Shown: piece by piece, positions 25,879-34,522 of the stretch
How the letters are laid out: every line of letters starts with the position of its first letter
Position numbering within the stretch: position 1 is the first letter of the stretch
NCBI GenBank assembly: GCA_021295655.1
Contig: JAGWBX010000031.1
Location: 1 to 44,501, forward strand
Length of the DNA stretch: 44,501 nt
Origin: Candidatus Latescibacterota bacterium
GTDB lineage: Bacteria; Latescibacterota; UBA2968; GCA-2709665
Direction: 5' to 3'
Notes under the pieces: generated by a model
Databases searched by the model: none
What the model saw: the letters and a program-made list of their open reading frames with translations, nothing else
What the model was told of the DNA's origin: nothing
Translations under genes and position numbers: made by a program

Positions 25879-27336
25879 ATGCCCCGGGTGTCCGACATGG
25901 CGAAAACCTGCGTATATGCGGCATTTATCGTCTGCATAGGCACGGTCACGTGCCACGCCTACCGGCTCGTCGGATCGGAAGCGCTGTCGGATGCCCTCGT
26001 CGCCCATCACTATACCATCAACGCCAACCTCGACGCGGTTATTGTCGTGGACCCGACGGTCCCCACCTTCGAATATCAGACGTTCTACGCGATGGGTTAC
26101 GCGGATGAACCCGAACATGAACAGGGAAAACTGCATTTTCTCGAGCATATTATAGGAGGTGTGGGCAGCTATCCCCCGGGTGGGCTCGCAGAATTGATCG
26201 GCAGCAGTGGCGGGAAGTATCACGCAGCTATTGGCATACACATGACTTACTTCACGATGAGATTCCCCAGTGACAAGCTGGCTCTCGCCGTCGAGATTGA
26301 CCGCGACAGATTCTACAGTACGTTGTTCGACAAGGAATTCGTAGACAAGGAAAGGCAGGCTGTATTGACGGAAATCAGTGGAGAAAGCACCAGTTCGAGC
26401 AGGAGATTCTCACGATATTTTGGTGGGCTTTTGTACGGAATGGACAACCTTGATGGACTAGGCACCCCGGGTTTTGTAGAAAAAATCGAACCCGGGGACC
26501 TGAAGCAACTCTTTCATAACGTCCTGCGCCGGAAGCGACGCCTGGTTGTCGTCATCGGCGACGTCGATTTGGAGGACGTCCTGACGAAGTTGGCCGAAGC
26601 CTACCGGTCCGGGAACAATCGAACGGATGAAACATCACCTGAACCGAGGTTTCCCAATCCTGATGTGCTTGGCGAAAGATACGACGTGAAGTACGAGTCG
26701 CTGAACAGATCCCGGTTCAAAAAGGCCTGGCGCATACCAGGACTCGGGCATCCGGACTATGCCAGTTTCCTTGTTCTGGCGGCAATTCTGGTCAGGCCCT
26801 CGAATTCACTGCGGTCTTCGCTTTTGGATTCTCAGATTGTGAACACATTCAGCGTCTGGACGGCCAGCTACAAGGGATTCGGTCTGATCGCATGTAACGC
26901 GGTGTTGCCCGCGGTCACATCCATGAGCGCCATCGAAGTAGCCATTGAAAAGGAAATACAACGGGTCAAGTCCCACGGCGTCACGGAGGATGAATTCTCT
27001 GCGGCCCTGAACAGACGGTTGCGCAGCCTTTATTCGGAGTTCTACAACCGGTCTGATATGGCCTATAGATTCGGCCAGGCATTCGCCCTGGCCGGCGACC
27101 CCCTGCTTTATCCAAGGATATTCAGTCAAATTCGGCGGGTACGCGTCAACGATATTCCGCGGATCGTCCGGGAACACCTCGTTGAAGATAACTCCATTAC
27201 ACTTTCCTGGACGATAAAGGAACCCCTGTTGACCAGCACGGATTTTTTCGTGATTGCAATTGTTTTATTCGGATGTGGCGGGACTCTTTTTGCCATTATC
27301 CGGGCAGTCAGGAAGCAGACTCAAGAACCCATCTGA
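25879..27336 (+). CDS. M16 zinc metallopeptidase, membrane-anchored catalytic subunit
   Basis: A 485-residue pitrilysin-family peptidase. A signal peptide covers roughly residues 7-27 (MAKTCVYAAFIVCIGTVTCHA), so the ATG at 25897 may be the real start; neither has a good ribosome site. The inverted zinc motif H86-F-L-E89-H90 is intact, and the downstream glutamates of VDKERQAVLTEIS (Glu158, Glu165) supply the third ligand. A second M16 half without the motif follows. The C-terminus ends in a transmembrane helix (FFVIAIVLFGCGGTLFAII) and a basic tail, which is unusual for M16. It probably cleaves peptides in the periplasm together with the next gene product. Confidence 0.88.
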   Translation: MPRVSDMAKTCVYAAFIVCIGTVTCHAYRLVGSEALSDALVAHHYTINANLDAVIVVDPTVPTFEYQTFYAMGYADEPEHEQGKLHFLEHIIGGVGSYPPGGLAELIGSSGGKYHAAIGIHMTYFTMRFPSDKLALAVEIDRDRFYSTLFDKEFVDKERQAVLTEISGESTSSSRRFSRYFGGLLYGMDNLDGLGTPGFVEKIEPGDLKQLFHNVLRRKRRLVVVIGDVDLEDVLTKLAEAYRSGNNRTDETSPEPRFPNPDVLGERYDVKYESLNRSRFKKAWRIPGLGHPDYASFLVLAAILVRPSNSLRSSLLDSQIVNTFSVWTASYKGFGLIACNAVLPAVTSMSAIEVAIEKEIQRVKSHGVTEDEFSAALNRRLRSLYSEFYNRSDMAYRFGQAFALAGDPLLYPRIFSQIRRVRVNDIPRIVREHLVEDNSITLSWTIKEPLLTSTDFFVIAIVLFGCGGTLFAIIRAVRKQTQEPI

Positions 27337-27337
27337 A

Positions 27338-28693
27338 ATGTCGCTGACAATGAAGAAACCCGTAAATGCCACTATAAAGGTTTCGGTGTTCTGTGTTCTT
27401 TGCGCGCTGCCGGCGTCCGCGCAGATTCCCAATCACCGTTTATTTTATCAGCAAGACAGCCGGGCGCCGCTGACGAAGTTGGAGATTGTCTTTCTCGGTG
27501 CGGGAAGCATTCGCGACGAGACCTCAAGGACCGGTCTCGCGTTAACCGTCGCCAGACTCATGGATGTCTATTTCAGGAAACTAGGGTACACCGCACGACT
27601 GGAAACGTTGGGGACGGACCTGGACTTCAATACCTATTATGAATACCAGATAATTTCGATAGAGACCCTGTCTACGAATCTTACAGCATCCTTAAGGATC
27701 GTTAGCGACTTTTTGCGCCGCATGGCAGTCACGGACCCCGCACTTGAGGAGGCAAAGCGGAAACTACAAAGAAGCTACGAACGTACCGCCGATGCCGGCA
27801 ACCGCGGTCTCCTGCGGAACTACGCGCTTTCACGGACGGCAGGTGTAGAGAGATGGTTCTCACAAGAAGCGCTGAAACAGATCACGTTAGAGGAAGTCAG
27901 ACAGAACTGTGCGAGGTTTCTGAATGCGGAAGTGGTCTTCTTCAAGGCGATTACGGATCTCGACTCGACGGAGGTGGAAGCGATGCTTCGACCAATCACG
28001 AACGACCGCCAGAAAGGAGGTTTTGTCTGGTCGTCGGCGACCCGGGAGAAAGACCGCCTTCCGGGACATACCGCATTTGTCTTTGAGCATTACTCTCATT
28101 TGAAAAACGTCGACTGCCATTGGCTCATCCCAATAGGAAGCGTCGGCGAGGACAATTTCGTTCCCAATATGGTCTCCTGGACGCTTGGGCGCGGTACTGG
28201 CCGCGGCTTGCTCTACGGATATTTCCGACAGGAATTGGGTCTGGTTTACGGTAATACTTGCTCTTTTCGAAGAGAAGACGACGTCAGACTCCTCGATATT
28301 TACGCTGATCCGCGGCTCGAAAACAGCGAGAAACTGATTTCGAAGACATATGAGTTCATCGCAGGACTTGCCGACAACCCGGAATTCTGGGCGGCAATCG
28401 GCGAGTTGCGCGAAAACCCCGACGTCATCGACGCCCATACACACGGTGAACGGACGCCGCAGCGCAGACTGAATCGTGAAGTAGATCAAGCCCTGTACAA
28501 CTTTCCGAGCCGCGAAGACGGCATCAGATCCGTCACCGACGCTGAGATACGGTCGTTTCTTCAGGAATACTTCGTGAAAGAAAATATGGTTATGATGCTA
28601 TTCGGACCGAAGGACCACATCATCGAAATCCTGGAGAAACACTGGCCTGACATGACCATTCACGTGCAGCCCGTAGAGAAGGCCATCGAATAG
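27338..28693 (+). CDS. M16-family protein, non-catalytic partner subunit
   Basis: A 451-residue exported protein starting 1 bp after the stop of the M16 peptidase gene; ATG 27350 is an alternative start. A signal peptide runs to PASAQ (about residue 27). The M16 fold is recognisable (PLTKLEIVFLGAGSIRDE, GLALTVARLMD, LEEAKRKLQRSYERTAD, GRGLLYGYFRQELGLVYG), but HxxEH is missing, as in the inactive halves of two-subunit M16 enzymes. It should pair with the upstream product to enclose the substrate chamber. It is unusually diverged: the 'LGAG' segment reads GAGSIRDE rather than VRVGSRDE. Confidence 0.82.
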   Translation: MSLTMKKPVNATIKVSVFCVLCALPASAQIPNHRLFYQQDSRAPLTKLEIVFLGAGSIRDETSRTGLALTVARLMDVYFRKLGYTARLETLGTDLDFNTYYEYQIISIETLSTNLTASLRIVSDFLRRMAVTDPALEEAKRKLQRSYERTADAGNRGLLRNYALSRTAGVERWFSQEALKQITLEEVRQNCARFLNAEVVFFKAITDLDSTEVEAMLRPITNDRQKGGFVWSSATREKDRLPGHTAFVFEHYSHLKNVDCHWLIPIGSVGEDNFVPNMVSWTLGRGTGRGLLYGYFRQELGLVYGNTCSFRREDDVRLLDIYADPRLENSEKLISKTYEFIAGLADNPEFWAAIGELRENPDVIDAHTHGERTPQRRLNREVDQALYNFPSREDGIRSVTDAEIRSFLQEYFVKENMVMMLFGPKDHIIEILEKHWPDMTIHVQPVEKAIE

Positions 28694-28713
28694 GCGCCCC
28701 CCCCAACCCACCA

Positions 28714-30063
28714 ATGACCCGCCCTCTATCGCCCCCCCACTCCGATCCCACCCCCACCGGACAGGCGCAGGTCCTGCGCCAGGTCTGGGCCGTCGCGTGG
28801 CCGGTTGTCGTTGCCTCGATGCTGGACGCCGTGGAGGGGCTTGTGGACATCTCCATGGTGGGACAACTGGGACCGGCCGCGATTTCCGCTGTGGGACTCA
28901 GCCGGCAGATCCTGTTCGTGATCATGGTCATGGCGATATCGGTCAGCACCGGATCGCGTACCCTCGTCGCGCAATTCTACGGGGCGGGCCGCCGGGAGGA
29001 TCTGAGCCATACGGCGCAACAGGCCATCCTGATGGGGGTCCTGCTGTCGGCCGGCCTGGCCCTTGTCGGCAGCGTGATTGCCCGGCCGGCGCTCGTCCTG
29101 CTGGGCGCACAGGAAGACGTGCTGGCGCACGCCGTGCCGTTCATGCGCGTCTACTTTGCCGGCATCGTGTTCATGATGCCCAATTTCATCATCGGTGGAA
29201 TATTCGGCGGCGCGGGGGATACCAGGACGCCGTTGAAGATTTCGTGTCTCATCATCTGTCTGAAAATCCCGCTCACCTACGGCCTGATTTTCGGGGCGTG
29301 GGGTCTGCCCCAACTGGGCGTGACCGGCGCGGCGCTCGGCAGCGTGGTCTCGAGGGCGGTGGGCTGCGCCGTTGGCGTGTACCTGCTCACGTCCGGCCGC
29401 TCACGGGTGCATATGCGCTGGAACTGGCGGCTTCCGTTCAGCCGGGACATCATCGGGCGCATGATGCGCATTGGTGTGCCTACGGGCATTCAGGGATTCT
29501 TCCGCAACGGCGCCCGCATCCTGATCTATCGGGTGGTGGGATGGACGAGCCGGCCCACCGCCGCAACGGCCGCGCTGACCATCGGTCTGCAGATGCGGAT
29601 GATCGGCATCATGCCGGCCCTGGCGTTTTCCGTAGCGGCAACCGCGCTGGTCGGGCAACGCTTGGGCGCCAAGCAGATACGCGAGGCGGAGCGTTTCGGC
29701 GCGAACACGATCCGGCTGGGCATGACGTTCATCACCGTTTCCGCCATTCTCATCTGCGTTTTCGCGCGGGAGATTGTGGACCTGTTCACGGACTCCCAGG
29801 CGGTGATCGACATGGGATACGTGATGCTTCTGTACTTCACAGCCGCCCAGGTCTTTTCCGCTTTGTCCATCGTCGCCGGAGGCGTTCTGGCGGGCGGTGG
29901 CGAAACCAGGCCCCTGCTCTACTATACCATTGTGGCGCAGTGGCTGTTGATGCTGCCGCTGTCCTACGTGATGGCGTTTACCCTGAATATGGATGCCGCG
30001 GCGTGGCCCAGGGCGTTCTGGCCTGGGCCCGTTACCGGAAGGGGGTGTGGAAACAGACGGTGA
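28714..30063 (+). CDS. MATE-family efflux transporter, 3' end frameshifted
   Basis: A MATE multidrug/toxin antiporter with about 11 transmembrane helices visible in 449 residues. Family stretches include WPVVVASMLDAVEGLVDISMVG, GGIFGGAGDTRTPLK, GVTGAALGSVVSRA and LAGGGETRPLLYYTI. The helices are intact up to LSYVMAFTLNMDAA. There the frame leaves the family pattern (WPRAFWPGP), while another frame reads VAQGVLAWARYRKGVWKQ and stops at 30066-30068, a typical MATE end. A deletion or indel between about 29994 and 30010 has probably shifted the frame. The final helix is thus lost or replaced. Start ATG at 28714. Confidence 0.85.
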   Translation: MTRPLSPPHSDPTPTGQAQVLRQVWAVAWPVVVASMLDAVEGLVDISMVGQLGPAAISAVGLSRQILFVIMVMAISVSTGSRTLVAQFYGAGRREDLSHTAQQAILMGVLLSAGLALVGSVIARPALVLLGAQEDVLAHAVPFMRVYFAGIVFMMPNFIIGGIFGGAGDTRTPLKISCLIICLKIPLTYGLIFGAWGLPQLGVTGAALGSVVSRAVGCAVGVYLLTSGRSRVHMRWNWRLPFSRDIIGRMMRIGVPTGIQGFFRNGARILIYRVVGWTSRPTAATAALTIGLQMRMIGIMPALAFSVAATALVGQRLGAKQIREAERFGANTIRLGMTFITVSAILICVFAREIVDLFTDSQAVIDMGYVMLLYFTAAQVFSALSIVAGGVLAGGGETRPLLYYTIVAQWLLMLPLSYVMAFTLNMDAAAWPRAFWPGPVTGRGCGNRR

Positions 30064-30190
30064 TCTGAGGCAAATGCGGAGCGGCAAAGGTAGATGATGC
30101 GGCTGAACAAAGAAGGGCGCCCAAAAGGGACGCCCCCCTGGTCTTCCAGGCCTCGTTCAGCAACTGCGTGATCTTCTGTTCGATTGACAT
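30032..30190 (-). CDS. Possible 52-residue small protein, weak
   Basis: ATG at 30188-30190 is preceded by AAGGAA 4 bp upstream and opens a 52-codon frame on the minus strand: MSIEQKITQLLNEAWKTRG, then a hydrophobic SLLGALLCSAAS stretch and a short tail. The frame overlaps the MATE 3' end on the other strand. The ribosome site and the amphipathic start are suggestive, but the second half is read through hairpin and MATE sequence. It could be a truncated gene end after a rearrangement. I do not recognise a family. Confidence 0.25.
   Translation of the reverse strand: MSIEQKITQLLNEAWKTRGASLLGALLCSAASSTFAAPHLPQITVCFHTPFR
30115..30135. terminator. Hairpin downstream of the MATE gene
   Basis: GGGCGCCC (30115-30122), AAAA loop, GGGACGCCC with one bulged A (30127-30135). 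There is no U tract. It could act on MATE transcripts or on those of the opposite acetyltransferase gene. Confidence 0.4.
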
Positions 30191-30280
30191 CCCGTTCCTT
30201 TCTTCGGGTCGAGTGGTAACCGGACGAGAATGTACAGCATCGGGCTCGAGGCGTTTTATTTTACCCTTCAGCGGGCTCGA

Positions 30281-31027
30281 TCATGGCTTCTTTGGCGTAT
30301 AAAACAGCAATGTCCCGATTCGCTCGTATCCGACTGAGCTATATAGCAATGCGCCCGTGTGGGTCGCGGTGAGGACGGCCAGTTGCGAACCGTGCGACCG
30401 GTCGTCACGGAGCATTCTGCACATCAGCGCCTTTCCGATACCCCGACGCCGGGCGGCGGGCGCCACGTGCATGTTCGAACACCACGTTGCCGAGTCCACG
30501 ACGATGCTCTGAACCCACCCCACAGGCTGGTCGTTTTCGAGCGCGACGTATTGCCTGAGCGGAGCGTCCGGGAAAAGATGCTCCGGCAGAATCTGCCTGA
30601 TCCGCGTTGTCTTGTTCAATCGGTCCGCCAATTCGGCGGTCAGGACACGTTCGATAGGCAATGGGTCCACCACGCGTGGGATACGCAGCAGCCGATGCAC
30701 CATGACCGGTTCGGTTGAATTCAGACGATAATTGAGCGCTTTGAAGTCGGCACGTATACCGGCGTCGGATTCACCCTCGGCGCAGATCGCGCAGATGCCG
30801 AACTGTCCGCGGGTGTTCTCGTTTGCCACTCTGTCGATCTCGCCGGCATCCATCCCATGGGCGATCCATTCCTCGCGACGGTACGGACCGCGTTTTCTGG
30901 GCGCGTCCCGAACCACCCAGATCGGGCCTTCCCGGCTTGCCGGATAGGGATGCGTAAAACTCCTCGTAAAGCTGAAGCCGCGGGCGAAAACCTCCAGCGC
31001 CCACTGCATGAGCGCGTTATCGGGCAT
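30281..31027 (-). CDS. GNAT-family N-acetyltransferase
   Basis: A 248-residue protein whose C-terminal half is a GNAT fold: PLRQYVALENDQPVGWVQS (beta strands), the acetyl-CoA loop NMHVAPAARRRGIGKALMCRM, and LAVLTATHTGALLYSSVGYERIG at the end. The N-terminal half (LMQWALEVFARGFSFTRSFTHPY, then REEWIAHGMDAGEIDRVANEN) is of unknown function, perhaps a second degenerate GNAT. The ATG at 31025-31027 was chosen for the GGGGAGAG site before it; the frame continues upstream but without a ribosome site. The substrate is unknown. It diverges from the phosphoesterase gene at 31198. Confidence 0.82.
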   Translation of the reverse strand: MPDNALMQWALEVFARGFSFTRSFTHPYPASREGPIWVVRDAPRKRGPYRREEWIAHGMDAGEIDRVANENTRGQFGICAICAEGESDAGIRADFKALNYRLNSTEPVMVHRLLRIPRVVDPLPIERVLTAELADRLNKTTRIRQILPEHLFPDAPLRQYVALENDQPVGWVQSIVVDSATWCSNMHVAPAARRRGIGKALMCRMLRDDRSHGSQLAVLTATHTGALLYSSVGYERIGTLLFYTPKKP

Positions 31028-31197
31028 GGTATTCTCTCTCCCCTGAATCGCCATGAGCCTGAAAGACCGGACGTCCGTGTTGCGCGAAAATTCAACTGGA
31101 CAGGAGGCGAGGCGCCTCATAGTTTGTCGAAGACCGCGGAGACGGTCCTGTTTCAAGACCTCCGGAAAGTTCGACTTCCAATGCGATCGAACATCCC

Positions 31198-31731
31198 ATG
31201 CAAAATACACCTCTGTCGCCCCTTCGGAAATTCCAATCGCCCCCGGTTCGGCTGGATTTACCACCGTTCGGATCGGGCGACCGTATCGGCGTCATCTCCG
31301 ACTCCCACGGACTCATCAGGCCAGAGGTACTGGAACTGCTGCGAGGCGTCCGGGCGATCATCCACGCCGGGGACGTTGGAAAGATCACGGTACTTGAGCA
31401 ATTGGAACCGATCGCGCCGGTGTACGCGGTCCGCGGAAACGTGGACCTGGTTCCGCCCTGCAGCGACCTGCCCGAACACCTTGCGTTGACCGCCGGCAGG
31501 CACGTGATTCTCGTGACGCACATCCTCGAAGAAGCGGACGTCGCGGGCTTTGATCTCCTGGTGTGCGGCCATTCTCACATACCGAAAATAAGCACGTATG
31601 GATCGACTGTCTGTCTGAATCCGGGCAGCATCGGGCCTCGCCGGTTCCGGCTTCCGGTATCGATGGGTTACGTCACCCTGTCCCCCGATGGTGCGCTTGT
31701 TCCGGAACTGCGGACCGTTGAGATAGCGTAG
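31198..31731 (+). CDS. YfcE/MJ0936-type metallophosphoesterase
   Basis: A 177-residue calcineurin-like phosphoesterase. All metal-binding motifs are present: GVISDSHG, HAGDVG, the GNVD block, VILVTHI and VCGHSHIP. These coordinate two metals, usually Mn2+, in small phosphodiesterases of this branch. The closing NPGSIGPRRF is also typical. About 28 extra residues precede GVISDSHG, so the real start may be later; no ribosome site is clear. It stands alone with the divergent acetyltransferase gene upstream. Confidence 0.9.
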   Translation: MQNTPLSPLRKFQSPPVRLDLPPFGSGDRIGVISDSHGLIRPEVLELLRGVRAIIHAGDVGKITVLEQLEPIAPVYAVRGNVDLVPPCSDLPEHLALTAGRHVILVTHILEEADVAGFDLLVCGHSHIPKISTYGSTVCLNPGSIGPRRFRLPVSMGYVTLSPDGALVPELRTVEIA

Positions 31732-32044
31732 GCCTGCGTCCGGCACCAGCGGATTTGGCGCCCCGTCGGCTAACGCTTCCTCAGCCTCGTTTCCGGAGGA
31801 GGCAGAAAGGAAGCCGGCAGACATGAATGTTCGTCCCACCTTCATAGAGGGCGTTGCGATTCCTCCTCGAGACCCGCGCGATACGGCTGTGCTGCGTTTC
31901 GGGGCGGACCGAACGCCAGACACCCGGGCGTGATTCCGGGCCGCAGGAGATGCTTCGTCGGCCCGGAGGCCCCCTCAGCATGACTGTCCGGGAATGGGTG
32001 TCGCGGACGCGTTTCGCATTGAATCCGGCACGAGGATACCTCAG

Positions 32045-33715
32045 ATGACGAGCAATCCCGAATCGACGGACAGCACCCATGCGAATTGGATGATTTCGCG
32101 TATGTTCAGGCCTCCCGAGTTGGTGAATTCCGGGTATATTGCCGAGAGCAAGGGCAAGGGGCCGGAGGTCTGGGCGATGTTCTGCGCGACGATACGGGGC
32201 GACCTGGATACGATTCAAACGCTTGTCGAGCGCAACCCTGATCTCGTCCAATGCGTCCACTACTACACCCAGCCCATCAAGTTTGCGGTCCGGGAGGGTC
32301 ATGCCGAGGTCGTGCGTTTCCTGCTGGAGAACGGCGCGAGCCCGTTATACCGGACCCGGATCTTCCACGAATCGCTGGTCGACCTGGCGGCGGACCGGGA
32401 ACACGAAGAAATCGTCAATATCCTCGAAGAAGCCATCAGCAGAAAGAGCGTGGGCTACGCCCGTGAAACGGAGCCCGTCGCAAATGAACTCATCGATTCC
32501 GTCCGCGCGCGCGATTACGAGAAAACGGCGCGCATTGTCCGGAACTCTCCCGAACGGGTCAGATTGAGCAACGCGAATGGGACCACGGCCCTCCACGAGG
32601 CGGTATCGATCGGTGACTTCCACCTGACTCGACTGCTTCTGGACAACGGCGCCGATATCCAGGCGCAGGCCGGCACCGGCTTCAGTACCGGGCAGAAGCC
32701 GATCCACGTTGCGATCTACGCCGGATGGCGGGACAAGATTCTCATCCGGAAAAAAGCGGCGCTGGCGGGTTATCTGGTCGCCCGGGGCGCGGACTACAAT
32801 ATCCTTGTGGCCTCCGCGTTCGGCGACACCCGGCGCGTCCGGGAATTCCTGGACGCCGAACCGTCCCTGGCCAATTTCCGCGACACATGCGACATGCTGC
32901 CCATATCCATCGCCGCCGGCCGGGGCCACCACGATATCGTGGAACTTCTGCTCGAACGCGGCGCCGATCCGAACGCGTCGGAACCGGACGCGCCTCGCGG
33001 AAAGGCCCTGCTGGAAGCCGTATTCCATGGACATACCGCCACCGCCCGGTTGCTTCTACGGCACGGCGCCGACCCCAATGGCAACGTGGACTCGACCGGC
33101 ACGGCATTCCACCATGCCAGGAAGTACCCTGAACTCTACGAGTTGATGAAGTCGCACGGCGGCAGGACGGATATCATCCCCCCGATCAGCGCCGCGGTCA
33201 ACGCCAACGACCTGCAGGGCGTGGACGACATACTCAAGAGAAATCCGGAAGAGATCGCGAACGCGAAACTTGGGAATCCCGCGCGGCGAGGCAGACTTGA
33301 AATGGTGAAACTGCTCGTAAAACACGGCGCGCCCATATCCGACGCGAATCACGGCAGCTTCTTCCGGGTCTACCAAACGGCGAAATACCTCCTCGATAAG
33401 GGCGCGAATCCCAATTACAGGAACTGGCAGGGCATCTCCTCTCTCCACATGATTGCCCACGAAGGAGACGTTCAGAGAGCCGGTCTTCTGCTCGACTGCG
33501 GTGCGGAGATCAACGCGATCGAACCGGAGTATTGCGCGACGCCGCTTGGGCTGGCGTGCCGGGCGGGCCACGCGCCAATGGTCGAGTTTCTCCTCGGGCG
33601 CGGGGCGGACGCCGGCCTGCCGCGCGAACATCCGTGGGCGAGGCCCCCGGCATGGGCGGAGAAGAAAGGACACCCTGAGGTGGCCCGGATTCTAAGGTCA
33701 CACGGCGAAACGTAA
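32045..33715 (+). CDS. Large ankyrin-repeat protein
   Basis: A 556-residue protein of ankyrin repeats, with no signal peptide. An N-terminal cap (HANWMISRMFRPPELVN) leads into repeats such as IKFAVREGHAEVVRFLLENG, TALHEAVSIGDFHLTRLLLDNG, PISIAAGRGHHDIVELLLER and PLGLACRAGHAPMVEFLLGRG. GAD(P/I)-type loop phrases join them. The ATG at 32045 has CGAGG about 8 bp upstream, better than an in-frame ATG 51 bp earlier. Its architecture and many phrases parallel the ankyrin half of the fusion at 39007, so the two are paralogues. The upstream gap 31732-32044 has a GC-rich stem (GCCTC...GGAGGC near 31780) but no gene. Confidence 0.88.
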   Translation: MTSNPESTDSTHANWMISRMFRPPELVNSGYIAESKGKGPEVWAMFCATIRGDLDTIQTLVERNPDLVQCVHYYTQPIKFAVREGHAEVVRFLLENGASPLYRTRIFHESLVDLAADREHEEIVNILEEAISRKSVGYARETEPVANELIDSVRARDYEKTARIVRNSPERVRLSNANGTTALHEAVSIGDFHLTRLLLDNGADIQAQAGTGFSTGQKPIHVAIYAGWRDKILIRKKAALAGYLVARGADYNILVASAFGDTRRVREFLDAEPSLANFRDTCDMLPISIAAGRGHHDIVELLLERGADPNASEPDAPRGKALLEAVFHGHTATARLLLRHGADPNGNVDSTGTAFHHARKYPELYELMKSHGGRTDIIPPISAAVNANDLQGVDDILKRNPEEIANAKLGNPARRGRLEMVKLLVKHGAPISDANHGSFFRVYQTAKYLLDKGANPNYRNWQGISSLHMIAHEGDVQRAGLLLDCGAEINAIEPEYCATPLGLACRAGHAPMVEFLLGRGADAGLPREHPWARPPAWAEKKGHPEVARILRSHGET

Positions 33716-33811
33716 CCGTATCGCACAGTCCCTTTCGTGAACGCGTTCCCTCGTGCCCGCCAGCCGAACGGCGACAACCTGGAATGCATCGATGCGGACA
33801 CGTGCAGGGTA

Positions 33812-34522
33812 TCAGGCCCGTCTGTGCGATTCCCACCATCTGGCGATGGGAAAGGGAGAATAGACAAGGGAGAACATGGCCAGGCCGACGACGTCGAGAA
33901 CAACGAGGTACCATGGCCACGGCAGGAAGAAGAAGGGCGATACCGTGCCCCACGGGGGTTCGGAGAGATACATGTAATTCGAATCGCACAGGAGGTTGAC
34001 AACCGCAACAAGCGCCGCGAGTACGTGGAGCCCGACAAACGCCCGCCAGAGTCCGCCCGGCGTCGGCCGCATCTTCAGGCCCCAGGTCGCGTACAGGACA
34101 CCGGCAACAATGCCGGAATGTGCGATGAAATACTGGAAGAACCGGTACTGCGGATAGTCAACCGCCAGGTTTCCGGGCGTAACAACCGCGTTCGCCGATC
34201 CGACAAGACCCCAGAAGTAGGCGATTTCGTAGGCCTTCTGATTGTGGAATATCAGAGTGATGGACGTTGCGAACATCGCGATGCCGCAAAGGTGGAGGGG
34301 CAGGAAATATCGCAGGAAGATATCGGGGCCGTACCCGGAGATCCGGAATCCCCAGTGGGTCAATTCGTTGCCAAGGAGAAGGACCCCCAGCACAGTGCCC
34401 AGCGTGGCGGCTGTCCGCGGCGATGCCCGTTTCGCGAGCAGCGAAAGCAGCACCGGCAGGGCCACCGTCAACGCCATCGCCACCAGATGCGGCGGCCCGA
34501 ACGTCTGAAATCCGCCGGTCAA
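33812..34522 (-). CDS. YwaF/TIGR02206-family integral membrane protein
   Basis: A 236-residue inner-membrane protein with about seven helices. Family phrases are FGPPHLVAMALTVALPVLL, ELTHWGFRISG, LPLHLCGIAMF, ANAVVTPGNLAVDYP, FFQYFIAHSGIVAGVLYATW and DSNYMYLSEPPWGT. Start selection: TTG at 34520-34522 overlaps the heparinase stop as TTGA and is preceded by AGGGGTGGG. An earlier in-frame start at 34567 would sit deep in the heparinase gene. Coupling to the heparinase gene suggests co-regulation. The biochemical role of this family is not established. Confidence 0.82.
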   Translation of the reverse strand: MTGGFQTFGPPHLVAMALTVALPVLLSLLAKRASPRTAATLGTVLGVLLLGNELTHWGFRISGYGPDIFLRYFLPLHLCGIAMFATSITLIFHNQKAYEIAYFWGLVGSANAVVTPGNLAVDYPQYRFFQYFIAHSGIVAGVLYATWGLKMRPTPGGLWRAFVGLHVLAALVAVVNLLCDSNYMYLSEPPWGTVSPFFFLPWPWYLVVLDVVGLAMFSLVYSPFPIARWWESHRRA

